In this document: piece by piece, positions 35,254-44,726 of the stretch | Layout of the letters: each line of letters opens with the position of its first letter | How positions within the stretch are numbered: the first letter of the stretch is position 1 | Position numbers and translations under genes: made by a program | NCBI GenBank assembly: GCA_902806435.1 | Contig: CADCWO010000064.1 | Span: forward strand, 1-64,000 | Direction: 5' to 3' | Source of the DNA: an uncultured Synechococcales cyanobacterium | GTDB taxonomy: Bacteria > Cyanobacteriota > Cyanobacteriia > Thermosynechococcales > Thermosynechococcaceae | Length of the DNA: 64,000 nt | Notes under the pieces: model-generated | The model's database searches: none | Seen by the model: the letters and a program-made list of their open reading frames with translations, nothing else | What the model was told of the DNA's origin: nothing

Positions 35254-35735
35254 CATGAATCAACTAGTCAAAGTTGAAAAGACAGACGATGGCGATTAAC
35301 AAGCCGGCGAAGAACTCAACCGTTTCTGGTACAACTTTGACAACTTACCCCGCGTCATGAAGCACCTCGAAGCGCTAATGGTGTAAAACCCTCAACGTTT
35401 CCACTGGCCGACCAGTGGGCCTTTAGATGGCACGGCCAAGTGGGATGCAGAGATCACCGAAGCTCGAGAAAACGAATTAATTGCCTGACCTTCAGTTGAA
35501 GGTGTAGATGTTGATAAAGCTCGTGTAATCCGTTTCCAGCCAGCGCCTAGCGATTGCGGCACTGAAGTAACATTTGGGGCTGAATATAATTTGTCTGGTG
35601 GTTTGTTTACCTCTACATCACCAAATCCTTCCCAAAAGAACCGCAACAGCAGATCATCTCCAATCTACGTCGCTTTAACATGCATATGGAAGTGGACGAC
35701 ATTGCCATAACACAACGTCAATCTAAGGGTGGATG
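35254..35735 (+). pseudogene. SRPBCC/cyclase-family pseudogene
   Basis: ATG 35254 follows a strong AGGAGG, but the frame (MNQLVKVEKTDDGD) stops at TAA. It resumes in frame as EELNRFWYNFDNLPRVMKHLE and, after another TAA, HWPTSGPLDGTAKWDAEI; a TGA replaces a likely Trp in NELIA-W-SVEG. A frameshift near the end leads to QQIISNLRRFNMHMEV. The order is that of small SRPBCC cyclase-type proteins that are often next to zinc alcohol dehydrogenases. At least three stops and one shift make it inactive. Confidence 0.85.
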
Positions 35736-35753
35736 TTCAAAAAGGATGAAGCG

Positions 35754-35781
35754 ATTACTAATTACTAATTACTAATTACTA
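35754..35781 (+). repeat. Four tandem ATTACTA heptamers (STRR)
   Basis: Four exact copies of ATTACTA, 28 nt, ending 13 nt before the first alcohol dehydrogenase start (35795). Short tandem heptanucleotide repeats are common in filamentous cyanobacteria. The position in the untranslated leader could affect translation. Confidence 0.85.
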
Positions 35782-35794
35782 AGCCAAAATTGAT

Positions 35795-36964
35795 ATGAAA
35801 GCTGTTTGCTGGCAAGGCGCTAACCAAGTGCAGGTAGAGACGGTTCCAGAGCCGAAGATTCTCAACCCGCGTGATGCCATTCTTAAAGTTACATCAACGG
35901 CAATTTGTGGCTCTGATTTGCATATCTACGGCGGTTATATTCCCACAGTCCAGAAGGGTGACATTATTGGTCACGAATTTATGGGAGAAATCGTCGAAGT
36001 TGGTAAAGGAGTAAATACTTTAAAAGTAGGCGATCGCGTAGTCGTACCTTCAACTATCGGCTGTGGTAACTGCTTCTACTGCCAACGGGATATGTGGTCG
36101 CTATGCGATAACTCCAACCCAAACGGCTGGATGGAAGAAAAACTGTGGGGTAATATCACCTCTGCGATTTATGGCTACTCCCACTTATTAGGCGGCTATG
36201 CAGGCGCTCAAGCTGAATATGTCCGCGTACCTTTTGCCGATGTCGGTGTCGTCAAAGTCCCTAAAGACATACCAGATGAAAAGTTGTTATTTATTTCAGA
36301 TGCTATCCCCACTGGCTATATGGGCGCAGAGTTATGCCATATTCAACCAGGAGATACCGTAGCTGTCTGGGGTTGTGGCGCAGTGGGTATATTTGCCATG
36401 ATCAGTGCCTACATGATGGGTGCAGAACGCGTTATCGCGATTGACCGCTTTCCAGAACGTTTAGAAATGGCCAAAAAACACGCCAAGGTCGAACTTATTA
36501 ACTACGAAGAAGTTAGTGCTGGGGATGCGCTTAAGGAAATGACGGGCGGACGTGGCCCCGATGCTTGTATTGACGCAGTAGGCTTAGAAGCACATGGCGT
36601 GGGTATAGAAGACTTCTATGACCAGACAAAACAAAAGTTAAAGCTAGAAACAGATCGTCCTCACGTTTTACGAGAAATGATGGTTGCTTGTCGTAAAGGC
36701 GGCACACTATCAATCATGGGAGTGTATGGCGGCTTCGTAGACAAACTCCCAATTGGTGCAGTCATGAATAAGGGCTTAACTTTGAGATCGGGGCAAATGC
36801 ACGGTCAGAAGTATATGCATAAGTTACTGGATTTGGTTTTAACTGGAGAACTCGATCCTTCTTTTGTGGTTACCCATCAATTACCGCTAGAACAAGCGCC
36901 TCACGCCTACAAGATTTTTCAGCAGAAACAAGACAACTGCATCAAGGTTGTACTCAAACCATAA
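35795..36964 (+). CDS. Zinc-dependent alcohol/formaldehyde dehydrogenase (copy 1)
   Basis: A 389-aa MDR-family dehydrogenase. Catalytic zinc ligands C and H lie in [10 protein letters not shown] and [12 protein letters not shown]; the structural zinc loop has four Cys in [15 protein letters not shown]; the NAD-binding motif is GCGAVGIF. Most like glutathione-independent formaldehyde dehydrogenase-type enzymes; substrate not certain. It and the next gene are recent duplicates (very similar ends, [11 protein letters not shown]). The leader has a tandem heptamer repeat. Confidence 0.9.
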   Translation: MKAVCWQGANQVQVETVPEPKILNPRDAILKVTSTAICGSDLHIYGGYIPTVQKGDIIGHEFMGEIVEVGKGVNTLKVGDRVVVPSTIGCGNCFYCQRDMWSLCDNSNPNGWMEEKLWGNITSAIYGYSHLLGGYAGAQAEYVRVPFADVGVVKVPKDIPDEKLLFISDAIPTGYMGAELCHIQPGDTVAVWGCGAVGIFAMISAYMMGAERVIAIDRFPERLEMAKKHAKVELINYEEVSAGDALKEMTGGRGPDACIDAVGLEAHGVGIEDFYDQTKQKLKLETDRPHVLREMMVACRKGGTLSIMGVYGGFVDKLPIGAVMNKGLTLRSGQMHGQKYMHKLLDLVLTGELDPSFVVTHQLPLEQAPHAYKIFQQKQDNCIKVVLKP

Positions 36965-37064
36965 AAGAGTCTTTTGTCCTTAGTTATTAGCAATCACACT
37001 ATAGATAGGCCTTGCTCGGTTTTCCATAGGGTAAGACTTAGGGAGGGGAGAATTGTGTGCTAAC

Positions 37065-37110
37065 GATTAATGACCAATGACTAATGACCAATAATTAAGG
37101 ACTAATAATC
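37065..37110 (+). repeat. Degenerate heptamer repeats upstream of second dehydrogenase
   Basis: Six or seven imperfect heptamers of the type CCAATGA/CTAATGA/CCAATAA/CTAATAA, ending directly at the ATG of the second dehydrogenase (37111). The unit is related to the ATTACTA of the first copy (both TAATnAn-rich), suggesting that the leader was duplicated or that repeats settle in such leaders. Confidence 0.75.
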
Positions 37111-38280
37111 ATGAAAGCAGTTTGCTGGCACGGCACTAACGATGTACGGGTCGAAACAGTCCCCGATCCCAAAATCATTAACCCGCGTGATGCAATCATC
37201 AAAATCACGTCGACCGCGATTTGCGGTTCTGATTTACATCTTTATGACGGCTACAACCCAACGATGAAGTCAGGGGACATCCTAGGCCATGAATTCATGG
37301 GAGAGGTTGTCGAATTGGGTAGCGCTGTCAAGAACGTCAACATAGGCGATCGCGTTGTTGTCCCTTTTACCATCTCCTGCGGATCGTGTTTTTTCTGCCA
37401 AAAAGATTTGTGGTCACTGTGTGATAACTCTAACCCCAACGCTTGGATGGTGGAAAAAATCATGGGTTACTCGCCCTCTGGTCTTTTTGGCTACTCCCAT
37501 TTGACGGGTGGTTACGCCGGCGGTCAAGCAGAATATGCCCGGGTACCCTTTGCCGATGTCGGTTTATTTAAGATTCCTGATGGGCTGACAGACGAACAAG
37601 TCTTATTTCTGACAGATATTTTCCCCACCGGTTATATGGCAGCAGAAAACTGCGACATCGAGCCCGGAGATACTGTTGCAGTCTGGGGCTGTGGACCAGT
37701 CGGACAGTTCGGCATTAGAAGTGCCTATATGCTAGGTGCAGAGAGAGTAATTGCAATTGACCGAGTTCCTGAACGCCTGAAAATGGCTAAGGAACAAAGT
37801 AAGGCAGAAGTCATTAACTATGAGGAAGTAGATGCAGGTGAAGCCCTGAAGGAGATGACAGGGGGGCGCGGTCCTGATTCTTGCATGGACGCTGTAGGAA
37901 TGGAGGCACACGGCACGGGCTTAGAAGGATTCTACGACCAAGCAAAGCAAGCAGTGCGTCTAGAAACAGATCGGCCTACTGCCCTGCGGCAAGCGATCGT
38001 TGCCTGTCGTAAAGGTGGGACTGTATCAGTGCCTGGTGTTTACACTGGCTTTGTAGACAAGATACCGATGGGTGCTTTCATGAATAAAGGTTTGACAATG
38101 AAAACAGGGCAAACGCACGTTCATCGGTACTTCCGCCCATTACTCGAACGCATCCAAAATGGCGAGATCGATCCCTCTTACATAATTACCCATCGCTTGC
38201 CTTTGGCGAAAGCACCCCACGCCTACGAGATCTTTAAGCACAAGAAGGACAACTGCATCAAGGTTGTGCTCAAGCCTTAA
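37111..38280 (+). CDS. Zinc-dependent alcohol/formaldehyde dehydrogenase (copy 2)
   Basis: A 389-aa paralog of the preceding gene and of equal length. It keeps [22 protein letters not shown], the four-Cys loop [15 protein letters not shown] and NAD motif GCGPVGQF. Both copies appear intact. The 146-nt gap between them is filled by a short leader and heptamer repeats. The neighbours (SRPBCC pseudogene, DJ-1/PfpI tail, GST, peroxiredoxin pseudogene) suggest aldehyde or oxidative-stress detoxification. Confidence 0.9.
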   Translation: MKAVCWHGTNDVRVETVPDPKIINPRDAIIKITSTAICGSDLHLYDGYNPTMKSGDILGHEFMGEVVELGSAVKNVNIGDRVVVPFTISCGSCFFCQKDLWSLCDNSNPNAWMVEKIMGYSPSGLFGYSHLTGGYAGGQAEYARVPFADVGLFKIPDGLTDEQVLFLTDIFPTGYMAAENCDIEPGDTVAVWGCGPVGQFGIRSAYMLGAERVIAIDRVPERLKMAKEQSKAEVINYEEVDAGEALKEMTGGRGPDSCMDAVGMEAHGTGLEGFYDQAKQAVRLETDRPTALRQAIVACRKGGTVSVPGVYTGFVDKIPMGAFMNKGLTMKTGQTHVHRYFRPLLERIQNGEIDPSYIITHRLPLAKAPHAYEIFKHKKDNCIKVVLKP

Positions 38281-38518
38281 GTGCATGAGCTTACTGTATG
38301 TCGATGTTCAACTTTGGTGCTTATGTAGAAAGTTGGTGCCTCAAAAAATATCGAGAAGAGGGTTTGACAAGGTTGACGGATTGGGGATGCAGCGATCGCA
38401 TTTAGCAGATAGGTGCTGACAAGGTCAGCACGGCTGGTGTCTCTACCTAATGCCCAGCTGAAAGCGGTGGACAAACTTGCCGTTCTACTCACTAAGGAAG
38501 AACAGTCTGCCCTGGTCC

Positions 38519-38770
38519 ATTTATTTTTCCCATTTTTGTGCCGGCATATTTCTGATAAACGGGGTGCCCCATCTCGTTAACGGCATCTCTGGACACCGCT
38601 TCCAAACTCTGTTTGCGTCTCCGCCTGCTGTTGGTCACCCATCATCAGTGTGGTTTGGGAGATAGCAAATATTGTGATGGCCTGTTGTTGGTGTTTAACT
38701 TCGGGGAGCTCAAGTTTGGCCTGGCTCCTGACACGAGCGCCTCTGCTGGCAAGCCTGTTTCTGCTCTGTG
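38519..38770 (+). pseudogene. Frameshifted small membrane-protein gene
   Basis: Frame 1 carries YFSHFCAGIFLINGVPHLVNGISGHRFQTLFASPPAVG; a +/-1 shift near 38650 continues in a second frame as DGLLLVFNFGELKFGLAPDTSASAG. The composite resembles a conserved bacterial membrane protein of unknown function (HFFAGIFL-x-NGVPHF-type start, VNVLWG and LLLF-x-FGEF-type middle). One indel and a degraded C-terminus make it a pseudogene. Name unknown to me. Confidence 0.6.
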
Positions 38771-38815
38771 TCATGGTCCTTGGGCTCGAATCGAACCAGA
38801 AGTTGTTGAAGAAGT

Positions 38816-39010
38816 AGCCTCACCTCTTGGCCTTTCCTCAAAGCTGCTCTTCAGAATGCAGGAGCTGAGTGGTTGGTCAAGAAGGTGGTGGTAGGCAAGG
38901 GGTTCGTAACGAGCCGTAATCTTGGTGGCATTCCATCCTTTAATAACAAGATGATTACAGAATTCGCTGAGGGCAGCATGAAAAGTAACGTCGCTCAGAT
39001 CAGCGGCTAG
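38816..39010 (+). pseudogene. DJ-1/PfpI family C-terminal fragment
   Basis: The 64 codons from 38816 (SLTSWPFLKAALQNAGAEW... VVVGKGFVTSRNLGGIPSFNNKMITEFAEG...) match the last part of PfpI-type intracellular proteases/deglycases, up to a TAG at 39008-39010. The N-terminal two thirds, with the catalytic Cys, are missing. It follows directly after the membrane pseudogene, so the locus has suffered at least one deletion. Confidence 0.78.
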
Positions 39011-39213
39011 TTGAATCACTCATTGATTCCCCATCTAGATCCTCAGATACTCCAATGATTATTCACTCTTGGCTGAGCTTGCTATTTAGGTGTCTTTGAT
39101 GTTGTTGCGTTTGATGAGCCTATCTGTCACATAGCTCGACTAAGCACTGTATGTGTATCGTGAGGGTATTAGCACTATCCCAAGCCTGATCATCTTTTTG
39201 GTATTGAGTCGCT

Positions 39214-39819
39214 ATGCTCCGGTTGTATGATTTTCTGCCCTCTGGCAACGCCTACAAAGCTCGTTTAATCCTGGCGCAACTGGGCGTTCCATTTGAGCGA
39301 ATTGAGCTGAACATCCTCAAAGGCGAAACCCGAACACCGGCGTTTTTGAGTAAAAATCCGAACGGCCGGATTCCAGTTTTAGAAACAGAGCCGGGGCAAT
39401 TTCTGGCTGAATCTAATGCCATTTTGGTTTATCTCAGTGAAGGAACTGAGTTTTTACCCAGTAAAGCTTTTGAACGGGCACAAGTGCTTCAATGGTTGTT
39501 TTTTGAACAGTACAGCCATGAGCCTTACATTGCTACGTCTCGATATTGGATGGCTATCCTCCGTCAGGCGGATGAGTATCGAGAGGCGCTTCAACAAAAA
39601 CAACAGCCGGGTTATGCAGCCTTAGCAGTAATGGAGCAGCACTTAAGTAATCACTCCTTTTTTGTTGCAGAGCGTTACACGATCGCTGATATTGGGCTAT
39701 TTGCGTATACTCATGTAGCGGAGGAAGGGGGATTTGCCCTAGAGAAATTTCCGGCGATTCAAGATTGGCTAGCACGAGTCAAAGCGCAGCCCCGGTATAT
39801 TAGCATCACCACCCCTTAA
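39214..39819 (+). CDS. Glutathione S-transferase
   Basis: A 201-aa two-domain GST: thioredoxin-like N-domain (LRLYDFLPSGNAYKARLILAQL; ESNAILVYLSEG with the glutathione-binding E/S) and an all-alpha C-domain containing the conserved ADIGLFAYTHV Asp. A Ser at about residue 9-10 may serve as the catalytic residue. It is 13 nt upstream of the RNA methyltransferase gene, so probably in one operon. It lies in a stress-related neighbourhood. Confidence 0.88.
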   Translation: MLRLYDFLPSGNAYKARLILAQLGVPFERIELNILKGETRTPAFLSKNPNGRIPVLETEPGQFLAESNAILVYLSEGTEFLPSKAFERAQVLQWLFFEQYSHEPYIATSRYWMAILRQADEYREALQQKQQPGYAALAVMEQHLSNHSFFVAERYTIADIGLFAYTHVAEEGGFALEKFPAIQDWLARVKAQPRYISITTP

Positions 39820-39832
39820 AGATATAACCTTC

Positions 39833-40954
39833 ATGACCAACTACTTTGCGACGGTCGCCCGTGGTCTAGAGCCAATTGCCGCTCAGGAACTAGAGCAGCT
39901 AGGGGCACAGTCCGTGCGACCTGACTTTACGGGGGTGCATTTTGTGGGAGACCAAGCACTGCTTTACCGGGTGAATCTCTGGGCGAGAACGATTTTTCGG
40001 GTACTCGTCCCCATCTGCGAATTTGACTGCCCAAATGCAGATGCACTGTACCGGCAGGTGCAAAAAATTGCCTGGGAGGACTACCTCCAGCCCCATAACA
40101 CGTTGGCGGTAAACAGTACTGGGGGGAGCCAAGCCTTAAATCATAGCCACTTCACAGCGTTACAGGTCAAGAACGCGATCGTAGATCAACAGCGTCACAA
40201 GTGGGGCCAGCGCTCCAATATTGATTCTCAAAATCCGGACCTACTAGTTAATCTCCATGTCAATCAGAACCGTTGTATTCTTAGCCTAGACAGCTCAGGC
40301 ACCAGCCTACACCGGCGGGGATACCGGCCAGCGGTGGGTCAAGCGCCGCTAAAGGAGACACTCGCTGCCGCCTTGCTGGAGATGGCAGCCTGGGACGCTA
40401 ACCTGCCTTTTTTAGACCCGATGTGTGGGTCTGGCACCTTGCCCCTAGAGGCAGGGTTAAAGGCCCTAAATATTGCCCCCGGTTTACACAAAAACTTTGG
40501 CTTTATGACCTGGCCAGACTTTGACGAACAACTATGGCAGGGATTGCTCACAGAAGCTCACCATAGCCAGCGATCGCATCTCAAAACATCGATTGCTGGC
40601 AGCGATCACGACCCTGATGTTTTAGCCCAAGCTCGTAGCAATGCCGAACGCTGTCACCTTGCCGATCAGATTACTTTTACCCAAACGGAGCTATCTGAGC
40701 TAGAAGCTCCAGCAGATAAAGGCGTTTTAATCTGCAACCCGCCGTACGGAGAACGTCTGGGCAGTCCGCAAGAGCTGAGCAGTCTCTACAAAACCTTGGG
40801 GGATATTTTTAAACAACGCTTCAAGGGCTGGACTGCCTTTGTCTTGACAGGGAACAAGGAACTAGCTAAAAGGGTGGGGCTGCGAGCCTCTCGCCGTATT
40901 CCTGTCTATAACGGTTCCCTAGCTTGTACGTTACTAAAGTACGAACTGTATTAA
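39833..40954 (+). CDS. THUMP/UPF0020 RNA (guanine-N2) methyltransferase, RlmL-like
   Basis: A 373-aa SAM-dependent methyltransferase. An N-terminal THUMP-like domain (about 1-155) is followed by a class I MTase domain with FLDPMCGSGTLPLEA (SAM motif) and CNPPYGERLG (NPPY target-base motif). Closest to the RlmL half of 23S rRNA G2445 N2-methyltransferases; the RlmK half is absent, as is normal outside gamma-proteobacteria. It follows GST closely. Confidence 0.88.
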   Translation: MTNYFATVARGLEPIAAQELEQLGAQSVRPDFTGVHFVGDQALLYRVNLWARTIFRVLVPICEFDCPNADALYRQVQKIAWEDYLQPHNTLAVNSTGGSQALNHSHFTALQVKNAIVDQQRHKWGQRSNIDSQNPDLLVNLHVNQNRCILSLDSSGTSLHRRGYRPAVGQAPLKETLAAALLEMAAWDANLPFLDPMCGSGTLPLEAGLKALNIAPGLHKNFGFMTWPDFDEQLWQGLLTEAHHSQRSHLKTSIAGSDHDPDVLAQARSNAERCHLADQITFTQTELSELEAPADKGVLICNPPYGERLGSPQELSSLYKTLGDIFKQRFKGWTAFVLTGNKELAKRVGLRASRRIPVYNGSLACTLLKYELY

Positions 40955-40994
40955 GCGTATTAAGGTTTATAGCAGGTGGTGTATTATTTACCTT

Positions 40995-41460
40995 CTATGC
41001 ACCAAGGTAAGCGCTAAGGGCTTCCGAGTCCCCAATTGATTCACCATCAATAAATACTTGGGGAACAGTTGTTGCTCCTGTAACTGCCCGCGAAGCACGA
41101 CTACTGATTTTCTGGTTTAAGACAATTTCTTCATAGTCCAGGCCATGCTCTTGTAGCATTGTCTTGGCACGGGCACAGAACCGACAACCCACCTTTGTAA
41201 ACAAAGAGACTGATTTGGGCTTCATGGCCTTGGTATTGATAGCTCAGCATCATCTCTGCATCCGACACCTTGAAGGGGTCACCTGGTTCATCTGGCTCAA
41301 CAAGCATCTTTTCAACCACACCATCCTTGACCAACATAGAGTAACGTCAAGAGCGGTGGCCAAAGCCTAGGTCTGCGCCATTGTCCTTAAACACTTTCGC
41401 TAAATCGTTGTAGCTATCTGCTACTGCCTTGTCCCAACCTGGCAACATCTATACGTTCAG
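40995..41460 (-). pseudogene. Hybrid peroxiredoxin-glutaredoxin (hyPrx5) pseudogene
   Basis: The minus-strand 3' part (40995-41225) is a glutaredoxin domain with the active-site CRFC (VGCRFCARAK) and TTVPQVFIDGESIGDSEAL. The preceding Prx5 part is in another frame (MLVKDGVVEKMLVEPDEPGDPFKVSDAEMML), so a shift lies near 41228, and a TGA at 41347-41349 interrupts HRS-stop-RYSM where family members have Trp. Further upstream pieces (DKAVADSYNDLAKVFKDNGADLGFG) remain up to about 41460. The peroxidatic Cys region is not seen. Originally a Prx5-Grx hybrid that reduced peroxides with glutathione. Confidence 0.8.
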
Positions 41461-41642
41461 CTAGAGACTGCCAGGAGTGACTTGGAGCTATGGCCTCGGC
41501 AGCTGGAAAGACCGTTGTTGGCAATGGCGTTGGGGTACTCTTGCCAGAACAGAAATTTTGAAGCGATCGCTACGATGGTTACTGCACTCCTTTATTGGAC
41601 CGCTTTCCTTTGAACAGCAACCAGCAAGGCTCATCCTCACAA

Positions 41643-42512
41643 ATGGTTAAGTCTGGTGCCTTGTATGCGGTTCTCGCCTACACAGCTTGGGGTTTGCTAC
41701 CAATTTACTGGAAGTTTTTTGGACAGATATCAGCGGTTGAAGTACTGAGCCATCGCGTCATCTGGTCGATGGCTTTCCTAGCTGGGCTACTGTTTCTCCA
41801 ACGACGAGGCTCAGAATTCAGTCAACTTTTGGACTCTCCAACCCACTTGAAAATACTACTGGCAACTGCTTTGTTGCTCACCTTCAACTGGGGGCTCTAC
41901 ATCTTTGGAGTTAATAGTGCTCGAGTGGTTGAAACAAGCTTGGGTTACTTCATTAATCCACTTGTGAATGTCTTGCTAGGGTGTGTGTTTCTCAAGGAGC
42001 GGTTAAATCATGCTCAAACACTGGCTGTCCTATTAGCTGGAATTGGCGTTGCTCAGTTTATCTGGCATTTTGGACAAGTGCCCTGGCTTGCTTTGGGGTT
42101 AGCGTTTTCCTTCGCCTTCTACGGTCTGCTGCGTAAGGTGGTGGCAGTTGGTCCAATGGTAGGATTAGCGGTTGAAACACTGCTGATTGCGCCTGTGGCA
42201 TTGATCCTGGTTGGATACTGGGCTGCGACTGGCGCCGGACATTTAGGTGTGGCTTGGTCTACATCACTTTTGTTGATTGGGTCTGGCGTCATGACCTCGC
42301 TACCACTTCTCTGGTTTAACAATGCCGCCAAACGGCTACGGCTTTCTACCTTAGGTTTTTTCCAGTACATGGCTCCAAGCCTACAGCTGATGCTGGGGGT
42401 ATTGCTCTACCATGAACCCTTTACCCGTACCCATGCTGTTACCTTTGGCTTAATCTGGTTAGCGCTCCTCATCTACTCCACAACCTCGTTGTCTACTCAA
42501 CGGTCTAGCTGA
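41643..42512 (+). CDS. rarD: RarD/EamA-type transporter
   Basis: A 289-aa inner-membrane protein with ten hydrophobic helices and two EamA units, starting at ATG 41643 (MVKSGALYAVLAYTAWGLLPIYWK), the usual RarD opening. The TTG at 41595 gives a 16-residue polar leader and is rejected. RarD family proteins are drug/metabolite transporters of uncertain substrate; some export amino acids or chloramphenicol-related compounds. Monocistronic, between the peroxiredoxin pseudogene and the convergent cobL. Confidence 0.9.
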   Translation: MVKSGALYAVLAYTAWGLLPIYWKFFGQISAVEVLSHRVIWSMAFLAGLLFLQRRGSEFSQLLDSPTHLKILLATALLLTFNWGLYIFGVNSARVVETSLGYFINPLVNVLLGCVFLKERLNHAQTLAVLLAGIGVAQFIWHFGQVPWLALGLAFSFAFYGLLRKVVAVGPMVGLAVETLLIAPVALILVGYWAATGAGHLGVAWSTSLLLIGSGVMTSLPLLWFNNAAKRLRLSTLGFFQYMAPSLQLMLGVLLYHEPFTRTHAVTFGLIWLALLIYSTTSLSTQRSS

Positions 42513-42734
42513 ATCACATTCAGTTTAAGGGGTCGCAAGAACTAGCGCCGTTAATGGAGACAGCTTGTCAATCACCCTATTTTCTTGGGGGCTCGACATT
42601 CAAGCTTTCATGTTTGAGTCCGCCAGCTTCAATAGCACTCAAATGGGTAAGCCTTCACGTCTATGGCTGGGTTTTACACTGCTCCCGGTAATCCTTGTGA
42701 ACTGTCTCGTAGCTAGACATCTGAGCATGTTACG

Positions 42735-44021
42735 TTAGGCCTGAGTGACGTGGCCTAGGTAATTAGGATCTCTCTTTGGCTCACCGTTTGGCCTAAGCTT
42801 TACCACAACCCATTGCGTCACTGGTGCCATTGCTTTCCAACCCAGGAATTTGCCCACAGGTTCTGCCCGCTGAATTACAATGCGGGTCAGTTCGCCTCCC
42901 AGTTTGCTCTGCCCCTTGAAGACCATTTGTTCGCTTTCAACCGTGACGGCATTGGCGACCAGACGGCCTCCTGGAAGAAGCGCCTGCCAACAGGTTTCGA
43001 ATAGCTCTGGCGTGATCAAGCCGCCGCCAATGAAGATGGCATTGGGTTGGGGCAGATTCTTGAGTACGTCAGGGGCTTTTCCCGCAACAATTTTGAGATG
43101 AGGTGTGCCCAGGGCGATCGCATTGTCCGCAATATATTGCAGCCGATTCGGATGCTGTTCAATGGCGATCGCCTGACACCTGCGATCGCTGCGTATCCAC
43201 TCAATGCCAATCGAACCACAACCCGCCCCCACATCCCACAGTAGTTGTCCGGGTAAAGGGGCAAGAGCAGCCAAAGTCACGGCACGAACTTCGTACTTGG
43301 TCAATTGCCCATCGTGCTGGTAAGCGGTGTCGGGGAGTGCGCTGCGATTACAGGAAGAGAGGAGTGGAAGACTAGCAGGAATGCAGGTAATGGCAATCGT
43401 ATTTAAATCTGCAAGGTCTGTGGCGGTCCAGGAGGAAGCGATACCTGCAACAATGCGCTCGTGGGTACCGCCCATGCGTTCCAGTACGGTTATTTGACTA
43501 TCTCCAAAGCCTTGCTGAACGAGAAGTTGGGCAGCCGTTATCGGAGTAGATCGATCTGCGCTCAACACGAGTAATCGTGCACCGGCATACAGCACTGCAT
43601 TTAACAGAGCCGGATCGCGGCCACATAAACTGAGGGTTTCCACCTCTGTCAGCGACCAGCCCAATCGAGCACAGGCAAGGCTAAAAGCAGAGGGAGCCGG
43701 AACAATAGTAATTTCAGCAATAGAAATATGGCGGGTCAGGGTGACTCCAATGCCATAACACATCGGATCGCCACTCGCCAAAACGCAGACTGGTTGCCCG
43801 CGACGCTGAATCACCTCATTCACCGATTCTTCAATCGGCGCAGTCCAGGAAAGCTTTTCTCGCGTATCGGCTACGGGCAACATAGCTAGATGGCGTTCTC
43901 CACCCACCAGAATTGCTGCTTGATCAATCAGCGATTGCCCTGCCGGGCTTAATCCAGCTAGTCCATCTTCACCCACGCCGACAATCGATAACCATTTTTG
44001 CTTGAAATCCCTGCTGCTCAT
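42735..44021 (-). CDS. cobL: Bifunctional cobalt-precorrin-7 C5-methyltransferase/decarboxylating C15-methyltransferase
   Basis: A 428-aa fusion of CbiE (about 1-210: GVGEDGLAGLS, SGDPMCYGIG, PAPSAFSLACA) and CbiT (about 225-428: GQLLWDVGAGCGSIGIEWIR SAM-binding motif). It works in vitamin B12 corrin-ring synthesis. Both SAM-binding sites look intact. Cobalamin synthesis is notable because the B12-binding radical SAM enzyme in the glycan cassette would need the cofactor. No cobalamin riboswitch was recognised upstream. Confidence 0.92.
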   Translation of the reverse strand: MSSRDFKQKWLSIVGVGEDGLAGLSPAGQSLIDQAAILVGGERHLAMLPVADTREKLSWTAPIEESVNEVIQRRGQPVCVLASGDPMCYGIGVTLTRHISIAEITIVPAPSAFSLACARLGWSLTEVETLSLCGRDPALLNAVLYAGARLLVLSADRSTPITAAQLLVQQGFGDSQITVLERMGGTHERIVAGIASSWTATDLADLNTIAITCIPASLPLLSSCNRSALPDTAYQHDGQLTKYEVRAVTLAALAPLPGQLLWDVGAGCGSIGIEWIRSDRRCQAIAIEQHPNRLQYIADNAIALGTPHLKIVAGKAPDVLKNLPQPNAIFIGGGLITPELFETCWQALLPGGRLVANAVTVESEQMVFKGQSKLGGELTRIVIQRAEPVGKFLGWKAMAPVTQWVVVKLRPNGEPKRDPNYLGHVTQA

Positions 44022-44396
44022 CTATATCAGGAAAATTTGGGGAATCATTTTGTATATCAACGTTTATGTTGTGCTGCTGTAGCTTGGTCTACCATCATTA
44101 ACCTCTCGCGGGCCACGTCTGTAGGGCTATAGATAGAAGCCATCTTTGCCTTTGGATGCTGTCTTACCTGCATCGAGTGAAGCCAAACCGACGCTAAACT
44201 ACCGTTCTGAGTCACTCTATCAGTCATGCCTGCAATTTAAGCCGGCCTGCGCAAAAGCTAAAGATCAAGCCTATGAGCCTCAGCGTATCAGGAGCACAAC
44301 ATACCCTAGAAGGTACAAATCATCCACTTTAGGACAGATGAACCACCAAGCGGGATGCGTCAAGGTTATTTAGAAACCCTATTGGAGATTAAACTT
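44022..44396. other. Intergenic region, nothing recognised
   Basis: About 375 nt between cobL and a small divergent gene. No gene, tRNA or riboswitch could be supported. A frame at 44146-44373 has no family resemblance. Confidence 0.35.
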
Positions 44397-44630
44397 ATGC
44401 AAAGTACTGAAACTTCACAAGGTATTAGTGACCTTGAGTACAATTTGCTAACTGTGCTGCAAAATAAGGCTGAAGCACTCCAAGCGTATGACACTTACAT
44501 TCAAGACGCTCAGAGTGCTGACTCTCACCCCTGTGTAGAGCTATTTCAGAAACTGCAGCAGTCTGATATGCAGCAGGTCCAGGAGATCCGTCATCACCTG
44601 CAAGAAGTGATGCAAAAGGGCAAGATGTAA
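44397..44630 (+). CDS. Small helical protein, unknown function
   Basis: A 77-aa soluble protein, almost entirely helical and charged (LEYNLLTVLQNKAEALQAYDTYIQDA, LQQSDMQQVQEIRHHLQEVMQ), likely a coiled coil or ferritin-like helix pair. ATG 44397 has GGAG about 9 nt upstream; the longer frame from 44355 is rejected. It is convergent with hpf and ends before a perfect 16-bp inverted repeat. Confidence 0.6.
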   Translation: MQSTETSQGISDLEYNLLTVLQNKAEALQAYDTYIQDAQSADSHPCVELFQKLQQSDMQQVQEIRHHLQEVMQKGKM

Positions 44631-44638
44631 CTATTTTT

Positions 44639-44682
44639 GGGTAGGTCAGTAAGACTCAGCTACTGCTCTTACTGACCTACCC
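44639..44682. repeat. 16-bp perfect inverted repeat, bidirectional terminator candidate
   Basis: GGGTAGGTCAGTAAGA at 44639-44654 pairs perfectly with 44667-44682 around a 12-nt loop. It lies between two convergent genes (stops 44630 and 44727), the right place for a shared terminator, but there is no T run directly after the stem on either strand; a TTTTT precedes it on the plus strand. Confidence 0.7.
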
Positions 44683-44726
44683 ACTTGAGCTTGATTGAAT
44701 TAGGTACCCAGTCTTCACTCAGGCGT

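Noticed and set aside
38781-38797. Sequence GGTTCGATTC on the minus strand, like a tRNA T-loop
   Set aside because: No 5-bp stem around it and no anticodon arm or acceptor stem; it lies in a decayed protein gene.
42513-42734. Possible cobalamin riboswitch near cobL
   Set aside because: The region is downstream of cobL (minus strand) and no B12-box-like element was recognised there or upstream.
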